Shown here piece by piece: positions 9,692-18,946 of a DNA stretch of 64,000 nt; the first letter of the stretch is position 1, and the number at the start of each line of letters is the position of its first letter. The stretch covers positions 1-64,000 of the forward strand of contig CAZKRM010000018.1 of NCBI GenBank assembly GCA_964555285.1, read 5' to 3'. The notes below the pieces were generated by a model that saw only the letters and a list, made by a program, of their open reading frames with translations, was not told the origin of the DNA and did not search any database. This DNA is from JBBIQV01 sp964555285. GTDB taxonomy: Bacteria > Nitrospirota > Nitrospiria > Nitrospirales > Nitrospiraceae. The position numbers and the translations under genes were made by a program.

Positions 9692-12600
9692 TTACGCGCC
9701 GTCTTTCCTCGCGGTTTTATCCGGCTGAAGCACGTCCAAGAGTTTGATCAGCGCCGGCACCGCGGCGGTCAAAGCCGAGATGTAACCGAAAGCGGTTTTG
9801 AACAGCTCCGCCTGGGTGGAAAACAGAAACACGCCCACCCCCATGAGCACCAGCAAGAGCGGAATCCGAAGCTTCCTCCAGTTGCTGTCCTCCGCCTCTC
9901 GTCCAATATCCTCCGAGACGGACCCTGCAAGAACGAATTGCCGGAACGTGTCATTCATGCAGCGGAGACCCGGATCCCTCGCGAGAAGCCCTTTCATCAG
10001 CAGGTCTTGCACTGCATGATTCGCAACATTCGCGAAACCATCCTTGGCGACATCAAGCAGGGCAACCTTCTCGGCGTTCGAACAGGCTAACCAGATTCGT
10101 CGGTAATACGGACGGGCCCGGTCACGAATCTGTTGGATCAATTGTTCCGGCGTCAGTTGGGCGAATCCGGTGTGCGCCGCAAGTTGCGTTCCGATCGTTT
10201 GCAGATAGGCGGTGGGGCTGCATTCGTTCTTGAGCATGCGGAGTAGTTTCGAGTGCTGCATGCGCTTCTCGGCCTCTGAAAGCGTGGTCCCAAACGCCTC
10301 CTGGTCCCCATCGCCACCGATATAGACTTTCGAGAAGTTGGACAACACGTCTTCCCAGCGAGCAGCATCCTGGGGCTCCAGGGGATCACTCGCCCGACCC
10401 CAGGGCTTCTTCGCTCCCTGATCCACAAAGCAATTCCACGGATCAAGGGAGGACACAATCAAAATGGGTCTCCCCCTGAGAGCCAGTAATTCCATGAACC
10501 GAAGCGTCTCCCGACTCTTCTGAACGTCTCCGATGCCATGCTCGAAATGATCGATCGCCACAGCGCTCCCACCCTGAAGGGCCGTCTCAAAGGGGAACTC
10601 GTCTGCCCACCTTTCCCCTTGCGCAATGATTCTCAGATCGATAACGGCAATGTCATCCCTATTGAAAAGGGCGCTCTTTCCCGAAAAAGGGAGCCCTATC
10701 AGCACCATGTTGACCGTGATTCGCTCCGGGAGCCGGCCCATCCTCATCCAGATCGCCGGCTCTTCCAAACCCAACAGGAACACTCTTCTTGCGATGGTGC
10801 CGACCAAGGTCCAGACAAGACCGAACACGAGACTCACAGCCAGGAAGGACCCGATCCACGAATACCAATGATCGGGCCAGCCGAAGGATGGCATCATGGT
10901 TGTCAGAGAAAGATGCCGCTCTTCTCTGTAGCCTGACTTCTCAAAGCACAGCCTGAACGGTGATGCCGCGCTCCACCTCCATGATCGATCATCCGATCCA
11001 TCACCACTGAGGCCCTGGGTCTCGACTGAAATGTTGTTGTAAGGCAATCGGATCTCCTTCAACAATTCGTACACGTTGTGTTCGAACGCCGTTCTTGGTG
11101 GCGCCGAGGGACAGCCCGCCCCTTCAGACACATCGGTCCCCCAAAAGTTCGACAGGTAAAGATCCCATAGCCTCTCATGTTCAGACGAACCGGTCAGACT
11201 GAGCCTCTTCTCCAGGAAGTGTTTCTGCGCTCCCTCCGGCACAAGGCTGCGATAGTTGCGTTCCACCCGCTCGACTCGCTGCTCCAACGCCCTCGCAAGT
11301 TTCAACTGCCCATGCTTGATCAACAGTCCTGTCTCGTAGTCATACCCGCTCATAAAGAACACAACGGCCGGGAGGACCCCAACGAGCACCAGGTGAGAAA
11401 ACACGGCGAGGCGATACGCGGACCGGAACACCATGGACTTGCGCTGGTCTTGACCTGGCAAGCCGGCCAATCGGCTTTGGCCCGAGCCGACTCTCAAGGC
11501 AATCACACCGTGCAAAAGCCCCGTGGGCAAAACGAGCCACGCCATTGCCCGCAGCGTTGCGTCGGATTTGAAGGAGAGCAGAACAAAGACCAGGCCGAGT
11601 AGGCTGTTGAGGACAGCGATACGGTAATAGACCCCGGTTTTCTCCGGGTCCGGCCAAAGACAAACGGTCAGCCCCCTCCCGTCAGAACCAAACCGGCGAA
11701 CGGCCAGCCCCGCCAACCAATGAGCGCCCAACATCAGGACGAAATAGACGACAAAGAGGATGAGCGACACACTGAGAAGCTCAAGATTAACGGTTCGAAG
11801 CGCTTGCTTGTTCTCATACACCACCAGAGACCACGGCAACTCAGCGACCGGTTTGACATAGAGACGGTGCCCCGTGCCCAAGTAGGACACGTCCATCCAG
11901 GCCGCGCGCCTGCCGTACACAGCCGAACGCAACTCCGGATTGTTGTCTGTTTCTTTGAAGAGATGCTCTCGAAGGTTTCGCGTCTCATCGGAGTGGAACA
12001 GCACCTTCCCATCCGACGCGATGACGGCATAGCCGACAGAGGGGGGAATCATCGGATGGATCAGGGACAACAGCGAAGTCTCAATGGCCGAGACATACCC
12101 CTGCTTCGCCTTATCCGGGCCGTCGTAGGGGATCGAAAGGATGGCATGGGCTTCCCCTGTCGTCCACGAGATAATGGATTCGAGATAAAAACGAAGCGTG
12201 CGGCCGTGAATCGTCTTTGACCACAGCCGATCCTCCGTGACCCGCTTGAAGTAGTCTCGCTCTTTGACGGAAATCATGGGGGTGAGGCGTGTTCTGACCG
12301 TCCATTTTGCTTTCTGTTTTCCTGCCTTCGGCTCGGCCCAGAAAGCTAATTCCAGGTAGGGATAGCTCGTCGGAATAGGCCCATTGGTGAGGATTGCTGT
12401 GCGCTTGCCGTCCTTCCGATCATCCGAAAGCTCCACGCTTTGGTTGAACGCGTGGAGTTGGTCGTAGACTTTCTCTAATTCGGCCTCGACGTTCGCAACG
12501 ATAGCCTCGGCAAACTCTTTCAGTTGACGGTCCCTTTGCGCTGCAAGCCCTTGATAGGCATAGACGTCCAAGAGAAAGAAGGTGAGCAGGACGCTACCAA

Positions 12601-13588
12601 TGAGCGCAGAAAACGCGAGGAACACCACATCGAACGTGTTGACCCGCTCAGCCGGGCCCATCGATAACAGTTTCAGAAAAGGCCAGGCCAATAGGGTCAT
12701 CACCACGACAAAGATAAAGATCAGCAGCACGGTATAGGAGATCGCTAAGCTTTCCGATTGAAACCGTTGGGCCCGCACCAGTCCGCCAACGACCAAATCC
12801 GTCGTTGCCTTCTCGGAGTTCGGAAGCCTGATGGGCCAGGGAAGCCGAAAGGACTTTAAGAACAGCTTGTACTCAGCGCCCGCAAGGGTCAACTCAAGGA
12901 CGCGGATGGATTGGCTGGTAACTTTGGAACCATCTGGCTCGGTTTTCTGCCCTTCCTTCTTGCCGCCAGCGGCAGCGACATCAAAAACCACGTTGCTCAA
13001 TCCGATTTCGTTTCGCTGGAAGACCACATAGCCGTCATCCTTCGCGGCGACGAAGACGTCGTCGAACACCTCGCGGCTCACAAACGGTTCCAACAAATCG
13101 CGAAACGCGGTCTTGACGCTGATAACCGCCGCGTAGTCTTCCCGGCTGGTCGGCCCTTCATAGATAAGCGCAAGCCAACTTTCCCCTTTTTCCTGCCTCA
13201 ACTCCAATGTGAATGGGGCCTTGGGCTTCTCACCTTTCACCTCCCTGACGATGACATGCTCGTTGTTCCCTTCCGGTACAGGCGCAGGCTTCAAAGCTGG
13301 AATGAGTTCGATGGCGCCTTGAACGGCCTTCGTGATACTTTGGGCCTCGTTCCCGTCCTCCCCGCCCTCCTTACGCGCCGCGCGCTCCAACACATCCCGG
13401 TAAATTTCGATCTGAAAGCTCAGTTGATGGCTCAACTCCCCGAGAAGACTGAAATTGCGTTGCGTGAAATAGTCAAACCGAGCGGAGACGTACACGAAGT
13501 AGAAGACGCCAAAGGCAAGAAGCAGAACGAGCAACGTGAGCGCGGGACTCGCCAGCGCGCGCAGTTTGGCGAGATTGATCGCCATCAC
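9692..13588 (-). CDS. Large multi-TM protein with Cache-like sensor regions and a P-loop domain
   Basis: The 1298-residue product has a first TM near residues 12-35, an extracytoplasmic region, two further TMs near 285-345, and a Cache-like ligand-sensing region ending around TGHRLYVKPVAELPWSLVVYENKQ. More TMs and another extracytoplasmic stretch follow before a cytoplasmic domain. That domain carries GLPFSGKSALF (Walker A, near 965) and AVAIDHFE (Walker-B-like, near 1013), and the protein ends in a last hydrophobic segment. The layout suggests an envelope stimulus coupled to a nucleotide-binding domain, reminiscent of KAP or STAND NTPases, but no family is assigned with certainty. The start may be the second codon (13585). 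It lies between envelope and lysis-type genes. Confidence 0.75.
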   Translation of the reverse strand: MMAINLAKLRALASPALTLLVLLLAFGVFYFVYVSARFDYFTQRNFSLLGELSHQLSFQIEIYRDVLERAARKEGGEDGNEAQSITKAVQGAIELIPALKPAPVPEGNNEHVIVREVKGEKPKAPFTLELRQEKGESWLALIYEGPTSREDYAAVISVKTAFRDLLEPFVSREVFDDVFVAAKDDGYVVFQRNEIGLSNVVFDVAAAGGKKEGQKTEPDGSKVTSQSIRVLELTLAGAEYKLFLKSFRLPWPIRLPNSEKATTDLVVGGLVRAQRFQSESLAISYTVLLIFIFVVVMTLLAWPFLKLLSMGPAERVNTFDVVFLAFSALIGSVLLTFFLLDVYAYQGLAAQRDRQLKEFAEAIVANVEAELEKVYDQLHAFNQSVELSDDRKDGKRTAILTNGPIPTSYPYLELAFWAEPKAGKQKAKWTVRTRLTPMISVKERDYFKRVTEDRLWSKTIHGRTLRFYLESIISWTTGEAHAILSIPYDGPDKAKQGYVSAIETSLLSLIHPMIPPSVGYAVIASDGKVLFHSDETRNLREHLFKETDNNPELRSAVYGRRAAWMDVSYLGTGHRLYVKPVAELPWSLVVYENKQALRTVNLELLSVSLILFVVYFVLMLGAHWLAGLAVRRFGSDGRGLTVCLWPDPEKTGVYYRIAVLNSLLGLVFVLLSFKSDATLRAMAWLVLPTGLLHGVIALRVGSGQSRLAGLPGQDQRKSMVFRSAYRLAVFSHLVLVGVLPAVVFFMSGYDYETGLLIKHGQLKLARALEQRVERVERNYRSLVPEGAQKHFLEKRLSLTGSSEHERLWDLYLSNFWGTDVSEGAGCPSAPPRTAFEHNVYELLKEIRLPYNNISVETQGLSGDGSDDRSWRWSAASPFRLCFEKSGYREERHLSLTTMMPSFGWPDHWYSWIGSFLAVSLVFGLVWTLVGTIARRVFLLGLEEPAIWMRMGRLPERITVNMVLIGLPFSGKSALFNRDDIAVIDLRIIAQGERWADEFPFETALQGGSAVAIDHFEHGIGDVQKSRETLRFMELLALRGRPILIVSSLDPWNCFVDQGAKKPWGRASDPLEPQDAARWEDVLSNFSKVYIGGDGDQEAFGTTLSEAEKRMQHSKLLRMLKNECSPTAYLQTIGTQLAAHTGFAQLTPEQLIQQIRDRARPYYRRIWLACSNAEKVALLDVAKDGFANVANHAVQDLLMKGLLARDPGLRCMNDTFRQFVLAGSVSEDIGREAEDSNWRKLRIPLLLVLMGVGVFLFSTQAELFKTAFGYISALTAAVPALIKLLDVLQPDKTARKDGA

Positions 13589-13649
13589 CGTCCCTCATCC
13601 TTTCCCTTTGATGGTGGAGAAAACCTTTTCCACGCTGCTCCCGCCGAAG

Positions 13650-13976
13650 TTATCCGATTCCCCCAGACAAGCCCTTCCGGATAGCCACGCCGATGATGTC
13701 CCCGATACGCTCGAGATTCCGTTTCCGCTTGTCCTCGCTTTCCTGAGCCTCCTTGGCTAACCGTTCCAGCGTGGCTTTGTGCTCGAACAGCGTTTTCGTA
13801 TCGATGCCGCGGATGTTCTGGCTGACGGAGACGATGTCCTCCATGCTCAGATCTTCGTCGGCAAGGTATTTCTTCAGCAGAGCATCGGCCATTTTCTTCG
13901 ATTCCTTGTCGATCATGTCGTCGATCCTTTGCCGTCCTGACTCGAAAATGCCGTCGATGTCGTCGAAAAGACCCAT
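13650..13976 (-). CDS. Hypothetical charged helical protein
   Basis: A 108-residue soluble, highly charged, probably all-helical protein (MGLFDDIDGIFESGRQRIDD, then a predicted coiled coil ERLAKEAQESEDKRKRNLERIG). No signal peptide and no known family. It lies 61 bases before the large membrane protein and 20 bases after a lipoprotein gene, so it is likely part of the same transcript. A good upstream ribosome site (CCAGGAGGT on the minus strand) supports the start. Confidence 0.7.
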   Translation of the reverse strand: MGLFDDIDGIFESGRQRIDDMIDKESKKMADALLKKYLADEDLSMEDIVSVSQNIRGIDTKTLFEHKATLERLAKEAQESEDKRKRNLERIGDIIGVAIRKGLSGGIG

Positions 13977-13996
13977 GGGTTGACCTCCTGGTTGCT

Positions 13997-14968
13997 CTAA
14001 CGGATGAGTGTGTCGACCTTGGCTTCCAGCGCAGTGCGAAGATCGGCTTTGAGATCTTCATGGAATTCTCGGAGCACCGTTTCTGTCCGGTTCTCCTGCT
14101 GTTTGCCGACTTTGAGAATACGTTCCGCGACGAAGTCGGACGCTTTGACTTCGCCCAGCACGACGAGCTTGTTCAGCGTCTCAGGTCTGACGGGAACGCC
14201 AAGGCTGCTGAGAGCCCGTCCCATCACGATGGCCAGACCACTGATGCGATTAAAGTACTCGTCGAAAAATTGTTGGTTGTTCTTCATCGTCTGGTAGTGG
14301 TCCGCAAGCGCGTTGATGGCAATTCGCAGGTCCCGAATGCCTTCGTCGGTCTCGGCGCGAATGTCCGCGAGCCGCTTCGCAGCGACGTCATATCTGGCAT
14401 CGATCCGCTTCATCGAGAGATCCAAGCCGCTTTCCAGCCGCTGGGGGTAGGTCTTGTAGGCCTTCACCGTGTTTTCGAGGACACGCAGGCGCCTTGCAAT
14501 ATAGGCGAACACCTCTTCCGGACTGACGACGTCTCCCCCGACGGTCAAACCATCCACGGAAAAGGCCACGCCCGGCGGAAGAGACTCGGATTGGATGAAA
14601 TTCTGCAAGGCTTTTTCGAAGACGAACGATTCCCGATTGCCCTCCAGGATTTTGGCGCGCGCCTTTTCTTGGGTCTGTTCGAGGATCTCTGTGACACGAG
14701 GAGGGATTTCCTGTAATAAACCCCGGACGAACTCGGCCTTGGCGGCATCACGTCTTCGTTCAAGCTCCGCCTGTTTGGCTTTGACGAGGTTTGAGACGTT
14801 TTGCTGTGCCTGTTCAAGCAGACTCTCCAGTAATGCCTGTTCGGCGCGTTCATGCAGATGAAAGGCGGTAAGTTGCGCCTGGGAAAGATCCTTGATCGTC
14901 TGAGGCGTCGAGCATCCTGAGAGAGCCGCCAGACACAAGACAACCACAGCCATTTCATGCCGTACCAT
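13997..14968 (-). CDS. Predicted lipoprotein, long helical
   Basis: A 323-residue protein with signal sequence MVRHEMAVVVLCLAALSGC (lipobox cysteine 19), followed by a long, mostly helical region rich in Glu, Lys, Arg and Gln (residues 25-150). The C-terminal part has no recognised domain. The ATG at 14968 was chosen over an upstream in-frame start at 15241 because GAGGAGGGAGT precedes it and the lipoprotein signal begins exactly there. The N-terminal extension would overlap the lysozyme-like gene in a different frame. It could act as an envelope-spanning scaffold; the function is unknown. Confidence 0.75.
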   Translation of the reverse strand: MVRHEMAVVVLCLAALSGCSTPQTIKDLSQAQLTAFHLHERAEQALLESLLEQAQQNVSNLVKAKQAELERRRDAAKAEFVRGLLQEIPPRVTEILEQTQEKARAKILEGNRESFVFEKALQNFIQSESLPPGVAFSVDGLTVGGDVVSPEEVFAYIARRLRVLENTVKAYKTYPQRLESGLDLSMKRIDARYDVAAKRLADIRAETDEGIRDLRIAINALADHYQTMKNNQQFFDEYFNRISGLAIVMGRALSSLGVPVRPETLNKLVVLGEVKASDFVAERILKVGKQQENRTETVLREFHEDLKADLRTALEAKVDTLIR

Positions 14969-15000
14969 TCTACTCCCTCCTCTTTCAACGCGACCGCCCA

Positions 15001-16269
15001 TCAGACATCCTCCAGGGTTAGCAGGTGCTTCAGGACCTTCACCTGGTAGTGATAGGAGTTGATGCCGCTGCCGTTGTACCGGCGGACGGCGTAGGGCCAG
15101 TCGCAGCCGATGTTTTTGCGGATGGGGACACCGGAGTACGTCGTCTCCCGGTGGTATGGCGTCGGCTCGTACTTGCCGCTTGAGCCCTGGTACCAGGAAT
15201 CCCCCACCTTGATCTGGCAGGTGCCAGCGTCTTGCGCGCATCGTTGGCAGTCCCGCATGTAGCGAGGATCAGCCTGGAGATACTTGCACAGCCGCAACGG
15301 ACCTTTCCCGAACTCGGCGAAACGGTCGTCCGCTTGGGCCCCGCTATCCGGGCCATTGACGAAGCGGTCGAACTTTTCGCGAAGCTCCTTCATCGCCTTC
15401 TGGACGTTCTTGATGGGATCCAGCATGATCTCCGTCACTTCTGCTGCTCGCGGCGGATGGTGAAACAGGGTGTACTGCCCCGCGCCATAGCCGCGCGAGG
15501 TGATGGCATAATCCTTGTGCGGCGATCCTTCCTGAAGGTTCCGATCACAACCCACCACAATGTAGGTGTCCTCGTCGCCCGGCTCGGGCTCGCAAAAGTG
15601 CTTGAACCCGCTTTCTTGCTTCAGAATGGCCAGCAAGAACGGAAGCGGGACATCCGTGGTTTGAAGCGCGACGACACTGGCCAGGAATCTCCGGTTCTCG
15701 TCCGCAGGATTCCGGGCTGACGGCAAAGTCGGGCAGTTCCCGTCATTCAGCAGATCCGCGATGCAGGCGGCAAGAGCCTGGTCTACTACACCGGTGATCC
15801 CTGACACCCGCCCGCGGTTGTAATCCGTGAGGCGAACGGGCGCCGCACTATCCCCTTGACCCTGACCCGTGTTGAAGAGCAGATCATATTGCAGCGCCTT
15901 GACGGCCCGTTCCGTCTCGCCCCCGAAGTTCCCATCAATCCCCTCCTTCAGATAGCCTAGCCTCCGGAGATCGCGCTGAAGGTCTTTGAGCTGCTCCTTG
16001 GTGGCTCCAGCGCCTCCCCGCTGCAAGATCAGGCCCGGCTGGCTGTAGGTCAGATTGACGGGTGGGCGAGGAAGCAGTCGAGCCCAAACAGCCTGAGTCA
16101 CCACGCCGTCCGTAGGCAAATTGGCTGATGTCTGAAACGCCTTGACCGCAGCTTCAGTCTTGGGTCCGAAGTCTCCGTCGATCTTCCCCGCGTAATAGCC
16201 CAGCTCTTTAAGTCGAGTCTGGATTCGTTCAACATCCTCTCCCTTGGAACCGTGTTGGTAGGTCGGCAT
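15001..16269 (-). CDS. Peptidoglycan-binding, lysozyme-like protein (endolysin candidate)
   Basis: A 422-residue protein with two PG_binding_1 domains (about residues 8-66, with LKELGYYAGKIDGDFGPKTE, and 92-130, with LRRLGYLKEGIDGNFGGETE). A C-terminal lysozyme/transglycosylase-like domain follows, whose likely catalytic glutamate is E219 in ILKQESGFKH. Several cysteines (CQRCAQDAGTC) suggest disulfides outside the cytoplasm, yet no signal peptide is present, as in holin-dependent endolysins. GAGGAGGCT precedes the ATG at 16269. A holin-like gene lies 2.1 kb upstream, and the 56-bp repeat between them suggests the two were once adjacent. Alternatives are a cell-wall remodelling enzyme or an eCIS cargo. 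Confidence 0.8.
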   Translation of the reverse strand: MPTYQHGSKGEDVERIQTRLKELGYYAGKIDGDFGPKTEAAVKAFQTSANLPTDGVVTQAVWARLLPRPPVNLTYSQPGLILQRGGAGATKEQLKDLQRDLRRLGYLKEGIDGNFGGETERAVKALQYDLLFNTGQGQGDSAAPVRLTDYNRGRVSGITGVVDQALAACIADLLNDGNCPTLPSARNPADENRRFLASVVALQTTDVPLPFLLAILKQESGFKHFCEPEPGDEDTYIVVGCDRNLQEGSPHKDYAITSRGYGAGQYTLFHHPPRAAEVTEIMLDPIKNVQKAMKELREKFDRFVNGPDSGAQADDRFAEFGKGPLRLCKYLQADPRYMRDCQRCAQDAGTCQIKVGDSWYQGSSGKYEPTPYHRETTYSGVPIRKNIGCDWPYAVRRYNGSGINSYHYQVKVLKHLLTLEDV

Positions 16270-16353
16270 ATAGCCTCCTCTCGAAACGATCAGGGCACGA
16301 ACGAACGGGGGCTCCATGATCCTGGTTCTGCAAGAACCTTATCTGCCTACGGA

Positions 16354-16409
16354 TCACTGCTTGCTCAGCAGCTCCGTCTTTCTCGCGCTGCCCGCGCTGG
16401 AGCCGAAGT
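16354..16409 (-). repeat. 56-bp direct repeat, copy A (remnant of holin-like gene 3' end)
   Basis: Exact copy of 18410-18465, encoding on the minus strand the last 17-18 residues (ending SSAGSARKTELLSKQ) and stop codon of the holin-like protein. Here the rest of that gene is missing, so this is a scar. The two copies are 2056 bases apart and bracket three genes. Confidence 0.9.
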
Positions 16410-16443
16410 GAATCACCCTGCCCTAAGGGAGGGGTAATTCACT
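16406..16443. terminator. Hairpin at end of lipoprotein gene
   Basis: Near-palindrome with arms AAGTGAATCACCCTGCCCT and AAGGGAGGGGTAATTCACTT, containing the stop codon of the 16439-17170 gene and touching copy A of the direct repeat. The stem is long but lacks a clear T-run on either strand. It could be a terminator or a recombination site. Confidence 0.45.
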
Positions 16444-17170
16444 TCACCCAAGCAATCCAGTCTTCGAGAGCGTTCTTCACTTCCGGCAAGGCCTGAGCCG
16501 CCTCTATAAGAACAGCGCGCAGCCTGAGCGTCATGCGTATCACACATGGTTCTTCCCAACATTGCGGACGCCCAGCTTGGTCCAGGAACTCCGTGATCCA
16601 TTTGTGAATAAACTCCGCCGGTACTGAGGAAAGATCCTGGCGCAAGTACTGGCCCGCGGCAGGCGCAGCGCCGGTCAGCGGCGTCGAGACAGAAATGAGA
16701 TAGGGCCCCCCTCTATGCCCCCCAGGAAAGGCGTTGAGAATGCGCCTAGCACGGGCGTAATCGTAATGATCGACGATCCACTGACTTACTTTCTCGACTT
16801 CAGCGGGAGAGAGCCGGTCCGACCGCGCCAGCTCGCGAGGAGGTGGCTCCTGCAGAAGGACGTACGTGACGTTCAGCTCGCGCTTGGCGAAACCGCGATC
16901 TTCCAGCTCTGTAAGAGGTAGTATTCCATCCAACCAAGTCGAGATCACCTGGAGGTAGCGGCTTCTGGTGATGTCATTGGGCAGTGCACCGAATAGAACG
17001 TAACTGTATAGCCCATACCCCTTCTCCTCTATTTGCTTGCCTACCAGGACAGCCCTTCCATATTCCAAACTGCCACCTGCGTGGCCTTTCCCAGCCGGAA
17101 ACAGACTCGCGCATCCAGAAGCCGTCACGACCAGCCACACGAGGAAACTCAATCGAAAAATCCAGCTCAT
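16439..17170 (-). CDS. Predicted lipoprotein, unknown function
   Basis: A 243-residue product with lipoprotein signal MSWIFRLSFLVWLVVTASGC (Cys20) and a mature part of unknown family with no enzymatic motif. The ATG at 17170 overlaps the stop of the upstream 67-residue membrane protein (ATGA), which fixes the start. An in-frame upstream start at 17455 would cover that gene and is rejected. It lies within the segment flanked by the 56-bp direct repeats. Confidence 0.75.
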   Translation of the reverse strand: MSWIFRLSFLVWLVVTASGCASLFPAGKGHAGGSLEYGRAVLVGKQIEEKGYGLYSYVLFGALPNDITRSRYLQVISTWLDGILPLTELEDRGFAKRELNVTYVLLQEPPPRELARSDRLSPAEVEKVSQWIVDHYDYARARRILNAFPGGHRGGPYLISVSTPLTGAAPAAGQYLRQDLSSVPAEFIHKWITEFLDQAGRPQCWEEPCVIRMTLRLRAVLIEAAQALPEVKNALEDWIAWVK

Positions 17171-17370
17171 TGGTTGCCCCCATTTGTCTTCGGCTTGCGG
17201 AAGGCATTCCAGATCCTCTTCGCCGCCACTACGGCCCCCGCGCAGATTCCCACCACCACAATGACCTGATTCTGAGTGAGAGGCAGGTCCGGGTCCGACC
17301 AGCGCAAGAACACGACCACTGCGAGCGACAAGATGAGAATCCCTGTGATGGTCCCAAGTGGCACTTTCAT
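17167..17370 (-). CDS. Small two-TM membrane protein
   Basis: A 67-residue protein with two hydrophobic helices (residues about 7-24 and 35-52), a short polar link (RWSDPDLPLTQNQ) and a basic tail (KRIWNAFRKPK). GAGGTGATC lies before the ATG. Size and topology resemble small class II holins, but this is not diagnostic. It is translationally coupled to the following lipoprotein gene and belongs to the three-gene cassette between the direct repeats. Confidence 0.65.
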   Translation of the reverse strand: MKVPLGTITGILILSLAVVVFLRWSDPDLPLTQNQVIVVVGICAGAVVAAKRIWNAFRKPKTNGGNQ

Positions 17371-17448
17371 GATCACCTCGCACAACCAAGCGTGGTTCGT
17401 TTCCCGCAACATCCGCGATCCCGTTCGCATGCGCCAGCATCCATATTC

Positions 17449-18330
17449 TCAACAATGACCGCCGGGCAGAGACGCAACCTCGGCCGGCCTTGGCGCCTGC
17501 CGGTAGGCCTGGAGAGCCGCACTCATCTCGACTCTCAAGTCCTTGTAACGTGTTTCGTCAGATGGATGCGTGGAAAGATATTCGGGCAACTTTGATCCGC
17601 CACCGCACTTCGGGCTCATGGATCGAGATAGAAAGGAGATGGCCTCCTCGGGGTCATAACCGGCTTGAGCCGCGAGAAAAAAACCATCTCGGTCTGCCTC
17701 CGACTCATGCTTGCGCACAAAAGGGAGATCGGCCCCGTAGACTCCACCCAGCCCTAAGGCCCCAACGACAGCCAGTAGTTTCGGATCGATTGGCTTTTTC
17801 TTCAAACTTTCCACCGAGAGCGTCGTAATCGGGACAGCGAGGAGCGCATCCATCTTGATGCGCTCCTTAGCATGCCTGGCTAAAGCATGAACCATCTCGT
17901 GCCCGAGGATTGCGGCCAACCCGGCTTCGTTCTTGGCGATCTTGAACACACCCGTATACACGGCGATCTTGCCTCCCGGCCACGCAAAGGCGTTGATCAT
18001 CTCATCATCCTTGATCACTTTGACCCGCCAGTCGAACTGTTTGGCGACCGCTCCAAATTTCTTGTCTTGCTTGGCAACCTCGATGAGACGCTTGGCTACC
18101 CGTTCAACCAGCTCGGTTTCTTTTTGGTCGGGTGCCAATGTACCCTGGGACACCACCAGTGGGAACAACGCCGCCGCAACCTTATCGATTGCGACAGAAG
18201 ATGCCTTGTCCGCAGCAGCCGGCCCCGCCTCCGGGAACGCAGGGGCAGTCTTTGAGAGCATCTCGCAGCCAAGCAGCGCAGCCACAAGAAAGAACGACGT
18301 GAGAAGCCACAGATAATGTTCTCGCCGCAT
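17449..18330 (-). CDS. M48-family metallopeptidase, lipoprotein
   Basis: A 293-residue zinc peptidase related to the periplasmic LoiP/BepA group. It has a lipobox ALLGC (Cys22), the zinc motif HEMVH (residues 144-148) and the downstream glutamate ligand in HESEADRDG, followed by the typical STHPSDETR stretch. GGGAGGTGGATC precedes the ATG at 18330. It may act in envelope protein quality control or in processing of envelope proteins encoded nearby. It is the first gene of the segment bracketed by the 56-bp direct repeats, starting 79 bases after the holin-like gene ends. Confidence 0.88.
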   Translation of the reverse strand: MRREHYLWLLTSFFLVAALLGCEMLSKTAPAFPEAGPAAADKASSVAIDKVAAALFPLVVSQGTLAPDQKETELVERVAKRLIEVAKQDKKFGAVAKQFDWRVKVIKDDEMINAFAWPGGKIAVYTGVFKIAKNEAGLAAILGHEMVHALARHAKERIKMDALLAVPITTLSVESLKKKPIDPKLLAVVGALGLGGVYGADLPFVRKHESEADRDGFFLAAQAGYDPEEAISFLSRSMSPKCGGGSKLPEYLSTHPSDETRYKDLRVEMSAALQAYRQAPRPAEVASLPGGHC

Positions 18331-18409
18331 GATCCACCTCCCATGACTCCAAACCCCTTTTGGGTGAGTTTCGTCTTTAAGCTTGGCCTCAGGACCGGTT
18401 CCCATACGC

Positions 18410-18465
18410 TCACTGCTTGCTCAGCAGCTCCGTCTTTCTCGCGCTGCCCGCGCTGGAGCCGAAGT
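18410..18465 (-). repeat. 56-bp direct repeat, copy B (intact holin-like gene 3' end)
   Basis: Identical to 16354-16409. This copy is the functional 3' end of the holin-like gene including its TGA stop. The arrangement, with a repeat formed by a gene's 3' end and the gene restored at one side, resembles attL/attR of integrated elements, but no integrase is visible. Confidence 0.9.
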
Positions 18466-18928
18466 AATAGGTCATGATGCCGACCTGAGCCGCTGACAGC
18501 ACCCCGATCAGGGTATTGAGTAGATCATGGGCTCCATCGGGCAGGTCGTGAAACATGACGACGAAAAGGAGCGCGAAGTACCCAAGCGTGTAAGAGAAGG
18601 CGAGGATCTGCGGCGTCCGGTCTCTAACCGCGATCTCCCGCGCGCGGGCGCTGGCGCGATCCTCGGCCGCGATCTTCTCGATATCCACACCGAGCTTCTG
18701 CATGTTGAGCTTGAACTCCTGATCCGCCTTCTTGATCCGCTCCAACACCTCGGGGCTCGCGCTGGCAAGCGCGGCTTGCAGTTTCTGCTCCGGGTTGTCC
18801 TTTGCTTCCTCCGGCCCAAGCACCGCATCGGCCACGGCCTTGACCGCCATCCCCGCCAATGGGGTGCCGAATACGCTCGCGATCGTCGGCGCAACAGTTC
18901 TCACGAGCGATTTCCAATCGAAATCCAT
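18410..18928 (-). CDS. Three-TM holin-like protein (GTA_holin_3TM type)
   Basis: A 172-residue protein beginning MDFDWKSLVRTVAPTIAS. It has a hydrophobic N-terminal segment (VAPTIASVFGTPLAGMAVKAVADAV, cut here as residues about 11-35), an amphipathic charged middle (EDRASARAREIAV) and two C-terminal TMs. This order matches the holin family found in gene-transfer agents and tailed phages. A strong GGAAGGAGG site precedes the ATG. With the lysozyme-like gene downstream it makes a plausible lysis pair for releasing intracellular particles; the role is inferred from family and position. Confidence 0.75.
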   Translation of the reverse strand: MDFDWKSLVRTVAPTIASVFGTPLAGMAVKAVADAVLGPEEAKDNPEQKLQAALASASPEVLERIKKADQEFKLNMQKLGVDIEKIAAEDRASARAREIAVRDRTPQILAFSYTLGYFALLFVVMFHDLPDGAHDLLNTLIGVLSAAQVGIMTYYFGSSAGSARKTELLSKQ

Positions 18929-18946
18929 CGTCCGCCTCCTTCCTCT

